DNA of 64,000 bases from Rhyzopertha dominica (lineage: Eukaryota > Arthropoda > Insecta > Coleoptera > Bostrichidae), in NCBI GenBank assembly GCA_025024175.1, contig QCXZ01000041.1, positions 24,857,786 to 24,921,785 of the forward strand, given 5' to 3'. The number at the start of each line of letters is the position of its first letter. Within the stretch, counting starts at the first letter, position 1. Position numbers and translations under genes: made by a program. The notes beneath the pieces are model-generated. The model was given only the letters and a program-made list of their open reading frames with translations, made no database searches and had not been told where the DNA came from. This document shows positions 1 to 11,169 of this stretch, piece after piece.

Positions 1-1014
1 TAATTTTTAACCGATTTGAAAATGTATATATTTTTGCTATCACGAGGACTGTTTGTTTTAGAAAAAATGTGTAGAGAGAAAAAATGCTCAAAACATGATT
101 ACTAAGCGTATAGTATAAGAAATAAAAACGTAAATGTCATTTTGACAATTGGATGTGGAAGTATTGATTCAATTTGCAGTAGAGTAGATATCTTACTTTT
201 TATACTTATGAAATGGAAAAAATTTCTGATTTTAGCCTTAAAAACAATCCAAAAAATTTCATATTCTTTTTATTAAACAAAAATTTAAAAAATATTAACC
301 ATCTAATTCATGTTAATTTTGTTTTTGCTGTGATATTGCCATTGTTATTTGAAATTATGAGTATATTTTAGTAATTCCCTACTTTAAACCTGCTTAAACT
401 ATCATAATTCTACACTGTCATTGTCTACCTGGATAGACCGATACCCAGTTATCTATATTTCAGTCATTATTATAACTTTATCGGTCAATATCTCTACCTA
501 CACTTCTATATAACAAGAAATATAGTACTAACCCGCTAATAAGCTTGCAGCTGCTGATTATCTTAAACATACCCACACTATATACACATATGAATTAATA
601 TATTAAATAATTCAATTATTTACTAATCGTACCACGCCACTGATCAAAATAGCTACTGTGAGACCCCAGTTACTAGAAAATTTACGCCGCCACTGACAGA
701 AGTCACTGCGCCGCTCGCTAGGCTCCGCCCGGCTCAACTTAAAATGGCCATGGTCTAGCATATAATATAAAAGCAAACCAACTCTAAACTACAGTAGTAT
801 ACAGTGATCTACCAATTTCTAAGTATTAGGCATTTGCTTACGGAAAATATGGCACATTTGATAAGTTTTTAACAACGTTTTTGCATTAAAAATTAAAACT
901 GCATTCTTAATTATAAGCATTTGGAACCCTAGCAAACTAGTATCTGTTATAGCTGCGCTCAGTTTACAATGAGATTGAGTGATACAAAAATAGTACCATT
1001 TATTCATTTGTAGT
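1..1014. other. AT-rich sequence without a recognisable gene
   Basis: No coding frame with family resemblance, RNA gene or clear transposon end was seen on either strand. A short GC-richer patch at about 690-740 stands out from the surroundings but has no identifiable function. The stretch ends where the left arm of the inverted-repeat element begins. Confidence 0.5.
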
Positions 1015-2045
1015 AATTTAAGCCGCGTAGGAAGCTTAAGCGCATTGGGATCTGTTATTACCTGATAGTTTTGCTAAACCCGATGCAGTACACCTTATAG
1101 TAAGAACAATATTGCGTATCACTTCTCTGTATTTGTGAAGGATTACTACTCACCTATACTTACTTTCCGGTATTAAAACTTTTATGGCCCTACGGCGGTG
1201 CAAGCGGACGAACCGATAACATGTTTCCCGGCAAAATTTTTGTTCGGGCGCTTGCCCCAAATTATTTCACCTATTGCGAGAACTATTAACCAGAAAAGTC
1301 GTAATCGCGGGACTTTGAGATTATAACCTAAAAGTTTGAGAACTATTCAGAAATAAAGTTAAAAAGCAAAGATAGGTTAATATCACTTGCACATAAACGC
1401 AATCAACATTCGTATTTTTAATATTGATGCACAAATGAGAATTTAAGTTATATAGGTATGCCATCTGAATTGATAAAACTATACCTATACCTATAAATGG
1501 ATACACTTTTCCAGAAATTCTCAAAATTAACGAACTCCCCCGCAGAAACAATACTAAAATCAATTTAATATTTCATTTTGAAGTTTTTTTATTAATATAA
1601 TTCCATACTATCTTTCAATATTTAAATCAATGTTATTCATATTGACACATTTGAAAATAACAGAAAATTACTTATAACAAAACTTTTACCATTACACGTA
1701 AAAGTCAATAAAAGCAATTATTGTGAAGAACAACAAGCACTTTTGTTTTTTAACGAGAATGCCTCTCGAAACTAATTACGATTTTTCTCGCGATGGGTGA
1801 ACTAAACCCGGGCAAACGCTAGAACAAAAATTTTACCGGGCAACATGTTATCTATCGGAGCGTCCGCTTGCCTCGCCGGAGGGCCATAAAAATTTTAATA
1901 CCAGAAAGTATAGGTAAGTAGTCCATCACAAATACAGAGGAGTGACAATGCAATATTGTTCTTACTTGTATCGAGTTTCGAGGAACAACCAGGTAATAAC
2001 AGACCCCAGTGTTCTTAAGCTTACTTACGCACCTAATAAGATTTT
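1015..2045. mobile_element. Foldback-like / MITE element with long imperfect inverted repeats
   Basis: The stretch at about 1015-1310 reappears as its reverse complement at about 1740-2045. Matching blocks occur in the same order: GCTTAAG near the tip, CTGTTATTACCTG, GTAAGAACAATATTGC, CTCTGTATTTGTGA, TTTTTATGGCCCT, GCAAGCGGAC, ATAACATGTT and AAAATTTTTGTTC. The central 430 bp is AT-rich and has no transposase. The arms differ at many positions, so the copy is not young. Exact ends and a target duplication could not be fixed. The superfamily is unknown. It abuts the decayed integrase remnant on its right. Confidence 0.75.
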
Positions 2046-2690
2046 GTTCATGCAGATATATTTTATTTTGACACGAAAAACTATTTAACGCTAGTCGATT
2101 CCATTTCAAAATTTGCACAAGCAAGTCAGCGATAATCCTAATGAATTAGAGCTCATAAATTATGCAGTTTTAGGCTACAATAGTTCTATTCATAGCGCAA
2201 CAAATTTCACCCCATATGAATTAGTCTTTGTACACACTAATTTACGAAATCCTGAAATATTTACACCTCAAGAATTTTTCTCAAATTACGTGGAGGATCA
2301 TAACAAAAAGCTGACGCAAGTATATGAAGAAGTTCGAGAAACTAGAAAACAAAAAACAAAGTTTGGTAACCACAATCAACACTAAAGGCGACACAAACGA
2401 GGAATTCAAAATTAATCAAATTGTTTACAAGAAAAATCCATTAACGAGAAATAAGAAACTTAACAAATATTTATGACCCTACACGATTGTAGAAATTTTA
2501 GATCACAACAGATTTAAAATAAAGAACAAAAAGAATAAGTTTGAAATCATTCATATGAACGAATTGAAGAAACCTCCTTTGTTACAGGCCAATATCGAAA
2601 ATGAAAAAGGTCAAGATCATGATGATCCACCTAATAATGATACTGCTGGTACGAGCTCAGGAAATCAAATTCCTCCAAATTGAAAAGTCT
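2046..2690 (+). pseudogene. Errantivirus-type gypsy element: decayed integrase (pol 3' end)
   Basis: This is a broken 3' end of pol from an endogenous Ty3/gypsy element of the errantivirus type. A short integrase-core-like stretch (about 2060-2112) runs directly into a later part of the integrase (2113-2385), so the middle of the catalytic core is missing. A frame change is visible near 2090 and another in-frame stop near 2384. The integrase C-terminal region continues in another frame to about 2683. Gag, protease, RT and RNase H were not found upstream, where the inverted-repeat element lies. The link to the envelope gene downstream is inferred from order, strand and family. Confidence 0.7.
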
Positions 2691-2759
2691 CCAGGTATAC
2701 TCCCTTTCAAATTAGGCACGGTTAATGTAGTCACCAAGAAACACATCTTTCTATACGAT
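2670..2759 (+). pseudogene. env: Errantivirus envelope gene, N-terminal fragment
   Basis: This short reading frame, continuous with the decayed pol relic, is the beginning of the envelope gene. It is cut at 2759 by insertion of the CsRn1-type element. The remainder of env resumes at 7833 on the same strand, and the 4-bp target CGAT is present at both sides (2756-2759 and 7833-7836). The gene cannot be expressed as one protein in its present state. No 5' LTR of the errantivirus is visible. Confidence 0.65.
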
Positions 2760-3261
2760 TGTGGGGGTGTGTGCGTGTGATTAAAACGGCCAAGTTGAAT
2801 TAGATTCACAGTTTATTTCTCGTGCGATACGTTAGCTTCTATTCGAACGCGAACTAAGACTAGACTGTACAAAAATCTTATTCCTAACCAGTAAGAAAAT
2901 TGTAGTGGGGTTAATATTGAAATTGCCTGGAAAGTCCGAGCCCTTTGTCGGCGAGGATTACTGAGATAAGGGCAAGGTTAGTTTACAGCGGAAATCGAGA
3001 GAATAGAATAGTAAAAGTTATACAAAGCGAAGCGGTAGAAGGTAATAAAATATTTGTCGGCAAAGCAAGTTGAAAGAAGGTTAGTCAGCATGCGAAGTAT
3101 TTGGAAAAACCCAAAGTAGGTAGTAGTTATGCTTAAACCGAAATTTAGAAGCGATAGATAGATAGTTTTAGAAATATTTACATTTAACATTAATATATAC
3201 ATAGGAAATTTACGATTAATATATACAATATAATTACAAATATATGGTAGTGATCCCCACA
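2760..3261 (-). repeat. 3' LTR of the CsRn1-type element
   Basis: The 502-bp direct repeat of 7331-7832. It begins TGTGGGGGTG and ends ATCCCCACA on the + strand. Because the element reads on the minus strand, this copy is its 3' LTR. It is preceded by CGAT at 2756-2759. Confidence 0.95.
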
Positions 3262-3273
3262 GTACCCCCCTGC
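3262..3273 (-). other. Polypurine tract of the CsRn1-type element
   Basis: On the minus strand the bases just inside the 3' LTR read GCAGGGGGGTAC. This is a G-run in the position where plus-strand DNA priming occurs in LTR retrotransposons. It sits immediately after the integrase stop codon region (3286). Confidence 0.7.
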
Positions 3274-3285
3274 TAGTAAATTTCC

Positions 3286-5090
3286 CTACGAGAATCCAGC
3301 TTGGAAGCGATCTGGGAATCGCACTCTCCTACCGGACCTGGTGATTCCTGGAGAAGGACTGCTAACAGGCTGCGGGTCAGCTGCAGGATCATCTAGAATC
3401 ATGCTGGGTAGATTCGGCTGCTGCGATGTTGATGCCATCACGTAGGCTGGCTTGAGGCGATCTATAGACACCGTGACATCGCGTCCATTGACCTGGACAA
3501 CGAACGTCTTCGGCGAGCGCCTGACGACACGGTAAGGGCCATCGTAAGGATGCTGCAGCATCTGCTTTGAAGAATCATGTCGAATAAAGACATGGTCCGC
3601 TGTGGCGAGATCTTTGAAGACGAAGACCTTTTGGTTGGCATGGCTGGATGCTTGTCTGGGCTGCAGAGACTGCATATGTTGACGCAGCTGTGTTACAAAT
3701 TCGGCTGCGTTATTCAAGTGGCTGTCGTTTTCGGGCGTAGCGAGGAATTCGCCAGGAAGACGCAGGGACTGTCCATAAAGCATGTCCGCTGCTGTAGCCT
3801 GCAGGTCCTCCTTCCACGAAGCTCGGATGCCCAGAAGTACCGTGGGAAGAACTTCCGTCCAGCGGGCGGTGTTGTGGCACATTATCGCTGCCTTAAGCTG
3901 CCTGCGAAGCCGCTCGACCATGCCATTGGCCGCAGGGTGGTAGGCGGTGGTTCGTATGTGTGTCGCACCTAGCAAACAATTCAACTGCTTAAAAAGGTGT
4001 GATTCAAATTGCCTACCTTGGTCAGTTGTGATCCGTGAAGGGACTCCGAAACGAGCAATCCATGTCTCGTAAAAAGCATGGGCTACTGTTGCAGCTTCCT
4101 GGTCACGCATGGGAGTAGCCTCTGGCCAGCGGGTGTAACGATCAACCATGGTCAAGCAATAACGGAATCCTTCGGAGGATGGCATGATGACAATATCAAT
4201 ATGGACGTGTTCAAAGCGTTGTGATGTTAATGGCAAAGTTACAGTAGGTGAAGATACATGCCGGGTTATCTTTGAACGCTGACAATCTAGACATCTACGA
4301 GTCCATTCTCGGCAGTCTGCTTTGAGTGATGGCCATACAAATCTTCGCGTCATAAGCTTGACTGTTGCTCTGGAACCAGGATGTGGCAAGCGATGCACAG
4401 TATCGAAAGCGATCTTCCGGAACGGTGGAGTAATGAAAGGTCTGGCTGTTGCTGTAGAGACGTCGCACCATAGATACGTATCAATCCCTGGGATACGGAT
4501 ACGTTTCAACTGCAGGCTAGAGTCATTTGCCTTGTAACTCTGTAGTTCCTCGTCGTTCTCCTGGGATGCAGCGAGGGCCTCGAAGTCCAATGTCGCTTGT
4601 ACAGACTCTATACGAGACAAGAAATCAGCCACAACATTGTTTTTACCTGATACATGCCGGATGTCTGTGGTGAACTGGCCAATGTAGTCTAGGTATCTAA
4701 ATTGACGTGGTGTACACTGGTCTGACTTCTTTGCAAACGCAAAAGTGATGGGTTTGTGATCTGTGTAGACTACAAACGTTCGGCCTTCCACCATATGCCT
4801 GAAATACTTGATAGCAGCGTAAATTGCTAATAGCTCCCGATCATATGCAGCGTATTTCTGCTCAGCGTTGCTCAACTTTCTGGAGAAATATCCCAACGGC
4901 TCCCAGTTGCCTTCCACGAACTGTTGAAGAACTGCGCCTATCGCCACGTCTGAAGCATCGGATGTAATTGACAGCGGTGCATTAACTTCTGGATGTGCCA
5001 GTAGAGCTGCTTGAGCAAGACTTTCTTTGGAGGCATCGAAAGCTGCCTGTGCCTCGGGTGTCCACTGCACAGCGATCTTGCCTTTACGTT
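3286..5090 (-). CDS. pol: Pol 3' half: RNase H and integrase of CsRn1-type element
   Basis: An open frame of 594 residues (first Met codon at 5070). RNase H: SDAS at residues 37-40 and TDHKP at 103-107. Integrase: zinc-binding H226/H230 and C260/C263, then the catalytic triad D292, D350 and E386, a spacing of 35 residues between the last two (DD35E). It ends with a basic tail just before the polypurine tract. In an intact element this would continue from the RT frame, but here it lies in a different frame from the upstream pol piece (see the break near 5085). Its product, if made, would lack RT. Confidence 0.88.
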
Positions 5091-6440
5091 GCCCTGCAAC
5101 AAACTATTTAACGGTGCTTGTAGCTCCGCAGCCTTTGGAATGAATCTGCGATAAAAATTTAGGGCACCCAGGAACTGCCTCAGCTGCTTCATATTGTTGG
5201 GACGTGGATAATCGCGTATAACCTGGACCTTCGCCGGAGAGGGTTCCGTGCCACAATTAGAAACCATGTATCCTAGAAATTTGACATGGGGCTGACCAAA
5301 GACACATTTTGCAGGATTAATAACCACTCCGAATTCCTTCAGACGTCGAAACAAGATCTCAAGATGACGTAGGTGTTCTTCCTGTGAGGATGATGCCACC
5401 AGAATGTCATCTATGTACGCGTACGTAAAGTCCATGCCTCTAAGAACTTCGTCAATGAAACGTTGGAGTGTCTGTGCAGCATTACGCAATCCGAAGCTCA
5501 TAAAGGGAAACTCAAAAAGTCCAAATGGCGTCGTGATTGCTGTTTTTTTAATGTCCTCTTGAGCGACGGGAATCTGGTTAAAGGCACGTACAAGGTCAAT
5601 CGTGGAAAAAATTGTTTTACCTCTAAGCTGCTGTGCGAAGTCCTGTATATGGCGTACAGGATACTGGTCAGGCAGGGTTCTTGCATTTAATCGTCTGTAA
5701 TCACCACACGGTCTGCACTCGTCGCCTTGTTTCGGCACTAGGTGTAGCGGTGATGCCCAGGAACTCTCTGAAGGTCGTGCTATACCTAACTGCAGCATAG
5801 CTTCGAATTCCTTTTTCGCTGCCGCAAGCTTCTCTGGAGCCAGACGTCTCGGCTTCTCTACGACTGGTGGACCTGGAGTAGTACGGATGTAATGCCTAGT
5901 GTTGTGTTTCGCCGTTGCTGGACCGCCTCCAGGGCGTGTAATCTCTGAGTAGCGTTGCAGCAACTGGTGATAGGTAGTGGCGCCGTAAATCGTTTGAACA
6001 GACTGAACGGGTTCTGCAACCACCTGGCCTTTAGAGGTGAGTTGTGTATTTCCGTCCAAAAGCTGCTGATTTCGCACATCCACCAAAAGTCCGTAGAACG
6101 AGAGAAAATCGACGCCAATAATCGGTTTCGAAACGTCCGCAACCACAAACTTCCAAGAGAAACTACGCCGAAGACCGAGATTTAATTGAATTGTTATGGT
6201 ACCGTATGTTGCTATCGGAGTTCCGTTAGCCGCAGTAAGCAAATATGTTGACTTCGCCTGCGGGCCTTTAATCAAAGTTCGCGGGTAAACACAAAGATCG
6301 GCACCAGTGTCCACTAAAAATTGTACTTTGGAACTTAAATCGGTGACAAATAATCGGCGCGATGTGGGGCTGCTGTCACTGGCCGCCATCAATGACTGCC
6401 CTGCTCGTTTCCCGCCGAATGGGAACAGGGGGTTGTACAC
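5085..6440 (-). CDS. pol: Pol 5' half: protease and reverse transcriptase of CsRn1-type element
   Basis: An open frame with an aspartic protease motif DTGAD at residues 44-48 and an RT palm motif YIDD at 342-345. RT fingers/palm features upstream of it are normal for Ty3/gypsy. The frame stays open to 4938, but after about 5085 the residues stop resembling the family and the RNase H signal moves to another frame. A one-base indel is therefore placed near 5080-5090. The frame differs from gag and overlaps its 3' end by about 50 bases, so normal expression probably uses ribosomal frameshifting. The Met at 6440 need not be the natural start. Confidence 0.88.
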
Positions 6441-7219
6441 TTTTTAGCTTTATTGCCGAAACGAAAATGATACCAGCAAAGTCTACCGTTGTTACTACGA
6501 CTTCGCGATCTAGATCTCCCGCGTGACGCTGAACGATTTCGGTAATCGGTTCTCCGCGAAGATGACGTTTCAGCAATCTCGCCCTGCAGTTGTATCACTT
6601 TTGATGTCAATAAAGCCATACTTTCAGTCAACTTTTCTACAGCTACTTCCAGGTTAGTGGGTTGCTGTGGAGGAGTAACTTCTAAGACGCTATGCTTAGG
6701 GAGGGCCTCAAAAACGGCATCTGCCAATTCCGCCACGGTGTCGTTATCGGCCTTGGCTTGCGTAGCGAGGATGGCTTGCAAAGAAGCGGGTAGACGTCCT
6801 AACCATAACGATCGAACTAATTTGTCGGGGACGGCTGTACCTGCTAGTCCTTGGAGACGACGTAGAAACTGCGAAGGTTTCCTGTCACCCATTTCTTCGT
6901 GTTCCAGGAGTCGGCGAGTTTTCTCTTCTTGCGTTGTGCTCAAGCGTCGAATAATTTCTGTTTTAATTTTCTCGTATTTTCCGGTTGACGGCGGTCGAGA
7001 AATGATGTCGCGCACTTCTGATATATAGTTCGAATCTAAATTGCCAACTACGTAGTTGTATTTAGTTTCATCACTCGAGATACCGCCAATTGAAAACTGG
7101 GTTTCAATTTGTAAAAACCACACTTCCGGATCGTTTGGCCAGAAAGGCGGAATGCGGATTGAAACGCGTTCCACAGCGGCGTTACGAATGTCGGACGTAC
7201 ATACGTTTTCGGTGGCCAT
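6389..7219 (-). CDS. gag: Gag of CsRn1-type element
   Basis: A 276-residue nucleocapsid/capsid precursor starting at ATG 7219, about 90 bases inside the primer site. The N-terminal 190 residues resemble insect gypsy capsid regions. A Ser/Arg-rich stretch follows, and then a zinc knuckle near the C terminus with the order C248-x2-H251-x9-C261-x3-C265. This C-H-C-C order differs from the retroviral CCHC knuckle and is known from the CsRn1 group. The frame is uninterrupted. Confidence 0.9.
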   Translation of the reverse strand: MATENVCTSDIRNAAVERVSIRIPPFWPNDPEVWFLQIETQFSIGGISSDETKYNYVVGNLDSNYISEVRDIISRPPSTGKYEKIKTEIIRRLSTTQEEKTRRLLEHEEMGDRKPSQFLRRLQGLAGTAVPDKLVRSLWLGRLPASLQAILATQAKADNDTVAELADAVFEALPKHSVLEVTPPQQPTNLEVAVEKLTESMALLTSKVIQLQGEIAETSSSRRTDYRNRSASRGRSRSRSRSNNGRLCWYHFRFGNKAKKCTTPCSHSAGNEQGSH

Positions 7220-7309
7220 GTCACGCTTACACTCTTTTACACAAAAAAAAATATTAAAAGTTCACGTAAAGAAAATTACACACGAATTGCGTCGCGGTTT
7301 TACTTTAGA

Positions 7310-7327
7310 ATCACGTCGGGGTCACCA
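7310..7327 (-). other. Primer binding site complementary to tRNA-Trp
   Basis: The + strand bases ATCACGTCGGGGTCACCA match the 3' end of eukaryotic tRNA-Trp including CCA. The primer site therefore reads on the minus strand, three bases inside the 5' LTR (7331). The tRNA-Trp identity is from recalled tRNA sequence. It agrees with the CsRn1/Kabuki group. Confidence 0.8.
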
Positions 7328-7330
7328 ATT

Positions 7331-7832
7331 TGTGGGGGTGTGTGCGTGTGATTAAAACGGCCAAGTTGAATTAGATTCACAGTTTATTTCTCGTGCGATA
7401 CGTTAGCTTCTATTCGAACGCGAGCTAAGACTAGACTGTACAAAAATCTTATTCCTAACCAGTAAGAAAATTGTAGTGGGGTTAATATTAAAATTGCCTG
7501 GAAAGTCCGAGCCCTTTGTCGGCNAGGATTAGTGAGATAAGGGCAAGGTTAGTTTACANCGGAAATCGAGAGAATAGAATAGTAAAAGTTATACAAAGCG
7601 AAGCGGTAGAAGGTAATAAAATATTTGTCGGCAAAGCAAGTTGAAAGAAGGTTAGTCAGCATGCGAAGTATTTTGAAAAACCCAAAGTAGGTAGTAGTTA
7701 TGCTTAAACCGAAATTTAGAAGCGATAGATAGATAGTTTTAGAAATATTTACATTTAACATTAATATATACATAGGAAATTTACGATTAATATATACAAT
7801 ATAATTACAAATATATGGTAGTGATCCCCACA
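7331..7832 (-). repeat. 5' LTR of the CsRn1-type element
   Basis: A 502-bp copy of 2760-3261 with about four substitutions plus N at 7524 and 7559. The flanking CGAT is at 7833-7836. As the 5' LTR it should hold the element's promoter, but no clear TATA box was assigned. Confidence 0.95.
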
Positions 7833-9381
7833 CGATATTAACGTCGGTACTTTAAAAGCAGAAATTAATAACTTGAACAAAATTTACTACAAGTTAAATT
7901 CCTCATTAAATGCAGAAAATCCACCGTACTTTTATAGCTTACGAAACAACTACATTCATTTGAACGAGGTTATTCAGGAAATAAATCAAAAGTGTGCAAA
8001 TATCATGTTTTATGATACTCCCAAAAATATTAGGCAAAAACGTGCTCTGATTAATTTGGGTGGCTCATTACAAAAGTTCTTATTTGGTACGTTGGACGCT
8101 AATAATGGTGAGCGATACGAAAATGCTTTAAAAACGTTAAGATCTAATCAACAAAACATAGTTAAACAAGTAAACTCACAAATTTCATTGTCGAAATCTT
8201 TAATCGACAGATATTCGCGAACCATTGATAGTATAGTTTCAAATCAACATACGATTTCGAATTTCATCACAAATTGTAGTCACCAACTACAAAATATAAC
8301 CAACGAATTTTACAGGTATACCCCTTCTCTTTCGATGATTAATCAAATTTTTATGAACGCAAATATTATTATTACCTTTCTAGATAATATCGAGAATGTC
8401 ATCACTTTTGCTAAGCTGCACGTAACACATCCAGATATTTTAACTCAAGAAAACTTAAACGAAATTTTGTTAGAATTATCCCAAAACTATCAACAAAATG
8501 AACTATTAAAATTAGGTGGTCACTCGTGGTTTTCTATCATTCAAACAAATTGTCATTTCCCGGAAAACAATATTATATTTGCTATAGAAATTCCAATAAT
8601 ATATCCAAAAAACTTCAAATACTTTCATCTCATACCATTCCCGACAAGCCAAAATTCCATAATAATTGTGAAACTACCCTATTTGGCTCTGAAAGAAACA
8701 AGTAACCAATTAATGGAAGAACCGTGCATTAAGGTAGAATACAACTACATCTACAACCAAGAAAATCTCGAACAGGACGTCGCAACAGATTGCATTCCAG
8801 CCGTTATACAGAATGGTAAACCGAAATGCCGACAAACGCCCATAGAACCACCGCAACTAATTTTCGAGAAAATCAATGACGAATATTTAGTAATCATCAG
8901 TAAAGAAGAAATACAAGTTCAAACATATTGCCCCGATGAAAATTATCACAGCGTCCGTGGAAACATATTGGCCCAGATTCCTGTAAACTGCAGTTTGCGT
9001 CATGAGTCATACAAGTCTGTAAATTACGAAAACACCAAAGCCAGTAAGCCACTGCTTTTGCCGAAATTCGAAGAAATATACTTAAACTACTCCAAACCTG
9101 ATCAACCACTCAAGATAGAAGCAATACCTCTGCAAGAACTTCACCAGTTACATAAACAAATCGAAGCCGTCAAACCACTGTCGATAGCCGATTGGGAAAA
9201 TACTTCATCCAACTGGGAGATTTGGACATCAATTGGAATAATCGCAACAATCATTTTTGGCTACTACGTCTACAAAATGAAGAAACCATTCACGAAAAAC
9301 TCGGCACCCAAAGGTGAATACAAAAAGGCAAAAGAAGAAAACCCGACAACACACTCAACACAATCCCACGGGAACGAGTAA
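7833..9381 (+). pseudogene. env: Errantivirus-type envelope glycoprotein, 3' portion (interrupted gene)
   Basis: A long intact frame, open from the LTR junction through 9381 (502 codons from 7873). It belongs to the baculovirus-F-like fusion proteins of insect errantiviruses. A furin-type site RQKR lies at residues 54-57 of that 502-residue frame. A hydrophobic, Gly-containing fusion-peptide-like segment follows directly, then a long helical region. A membrane segment near residues 450-467 is followed by a 35-residue basic tail. No stops or frameshifts occur in this part. The start of the gene lies at 2670-2759, on the far side of the 5-kb CsRn1-type insertion, so the locus is broken. Confidence 0.85.
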
Positions 9382-9672
9382 ATCCGCGAACCTGCAATTG
9401 CTGCCTCAGCATCAGCGCCGAGGTTATATATATGAGTAAAACATAATGTTACGCAGATTCTAACTTGTACTTTGCAACATTACTCTGTACCGTAGAAAAA
9501 TAAACTTTTTTAAAACNCTTACGGCGTATCCGTAAAGATAGCTAAATAATTAAAGAAATAAGTAAATTATTAACAGTATTCTTAAATTACAATTGTAAAG
9601 AACTAGGTAAATAGTATAGCAAAACCATCGGTTCTAGATGTTTCAGTTGGAACTATTAAACAATTTATGACG
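9382..9672 (+). other. Sequence downstream of env; possible remnant of errantivirus 3' end
   Basis: AT-rich sequence with AATAAA at about 9499, one N near 9516, and no frame. A 3' LTR of the errantivirus would be expected here. No matching copy was found upstream, so it could not be confirmed. Confidence 0.35.
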
Positions 9673-11169
9673 GGGTCCGCGGTAATGTGCTTTGAGCGAA
9701 CCGTGTTTCCAGCGAACACGGACGATGGTCCTACATGGCAGGGTGCTCCGAGCGAACAAGATTTTTCAGCCACCTAATGACATTTATTGCTCCTAATCTT
9801 TATACAAGAAGCAACAGGTATAGCAACAGCAAGCCCCTCATAATGCTAACTGAAAATTCTTTAAAAAAGCAGTTAACTAGGGGCTGTAGTAATTTCCGGA
9901 GAAAAAAATCGGTAGAATTGGTAAGAGAGCAATAAGTATAAGTACGTGCATTCTGCATAATATAGGTCCCACCACTTCATCCCTTACCACAACTTTACAA
10001 AAAGGGCCAAGAACATTTCCTATTCTTAAAGCAAGGGTGAAAAGTATGTTGTGTTGCAGTATACTTGTTCTCCGTTACGTAGTTTATGCGACAATTGTCG
10101 GCCGTACGACCCCGAATATACATTTCTTGATACAAAAACTAAAAGATAATGTAGCTGGAGTACGGAAATAGCCAAAGCGGAGAATAGCGTATCCAGCTAG
10201 ATAACCAACTAGAAGCAGCTTCAAAAATTATTGGAAAATGACGGGAACATATTAAAATTTTTAAGGAATATGACACGTCTACAAACATTTAAATAATCGT
10301 TTATGCCTTGTAATATTTGTAAATTGATATATGTATTAAATTTCCTAAACATTAGTAGCTTTGAATTATCCTTTATTTTAACTGCAATTTTTTAGATAAG
10401 AATTGCACCATTATTTATATATAGATTTGGCCCAATTTTTTTCTAGGGTTAGTCCAAATATCCAATATAAATATATTCTTTTCCTGATTTCAAAAACCTT
10501 CTAGAACCACTGATTGCATTATTTTAAAATTCATCATTTTGTTGGTTATATATTATATATATATCCCTCAGTCATCACAAATATAGTAATAAATAACTTA
10601 CCCATAGCATGATAAAAAGCAAACTTTTAAAGTACATATGTGTAGGCACGAATATTTGTTTTTAGTATTTAAATTTGATTTACAAAGTCACTTTTTGCAC
10701 GAATACTTTATCATAAATTGGTAAAAATATCGTTGTGCTTTGTATTATATCATTTGGTTAATAACATACAAATTAGAACGAGGAGACAACTTCAAAACTT
10801 ATCCCTAAATTTTCAATTTCATGTGAGAACTATAGATATCGCGTCTTATGGGTCACTATTTTTAATTGTGTTGTTATTTAGGTACAGATTGTCATGTACA
10901 TAAGATCTGCATTATATGTATATTTTATTTGTTTATATCCCAATTCAAACTGTATGTAAATGGAGTAAATGTAATTGACTAGGCAGTTAATCAGTTTTTT
11001 TAATAAGTGTGTGATAGTCATTTTAATGCACTGGGGGAAATTTACATCAATTTTATTGATACGTCCTATTAAAGAATCGCATTTAGCATGCTATTCGGAA
11101 TTCATATCTCTTTAATTATTTCGTTCGCTCAGAGCACGTTCGCTAAACGCACGTAGTCCTTGGGTCCGC
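9673..11169. mobile_element. Possible non-autonomous DNA element with subterminal GAGCGAAC repeats
   Basis: GAGCGAAC-type words at 9694 and 9752 recur in reverse complement at 11123-11130, with an inverted GTTCGCT copy nearby. The pair is bracketed by a direct GGGTCCGC at 9673-9680 and 11162-11169, which could be an 8-bp target duplication. The outermost bases do not form a clean TIR, and no transposase is encoded. The interior is AT-rich and gene-free. Confidence 0.3.

Larger units (their letters stand above)
2760..7832 (-). mobile_element. CsRn1-clade Ty3/gypsy LTR retrotransposon (nested insertion)
   Basis: A structurally complete element of 5,073 bp on the minus strand. It has 502-bp LTRs at both ends (TG...CA termini), a primer site matching tRNA-Trp, gag, a protease-RT-RNase H-integrase pol, and a G-rich polypurine tract. 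CGAT flanks both ends as a 4-bp target duplication. The tRNA-Trp primer and the C-H-C-C Gag knuckle are known hallmarks of the CsRn1/Kabuki group. The two LTRs differ at about four positions plus two ambiguous bases, so the insertion is recent. Pol carries one frameshift near 5085, so this copy is probably non-autonomous. It splits the envelope gene of an older errantivirus relic. Confidence 0.93.

Noticed and set aside
3577..3972. 131-residue plus-strand frame inside the integrase region
   Set aside because: Antisense shadow of the minus-strand pol gene.
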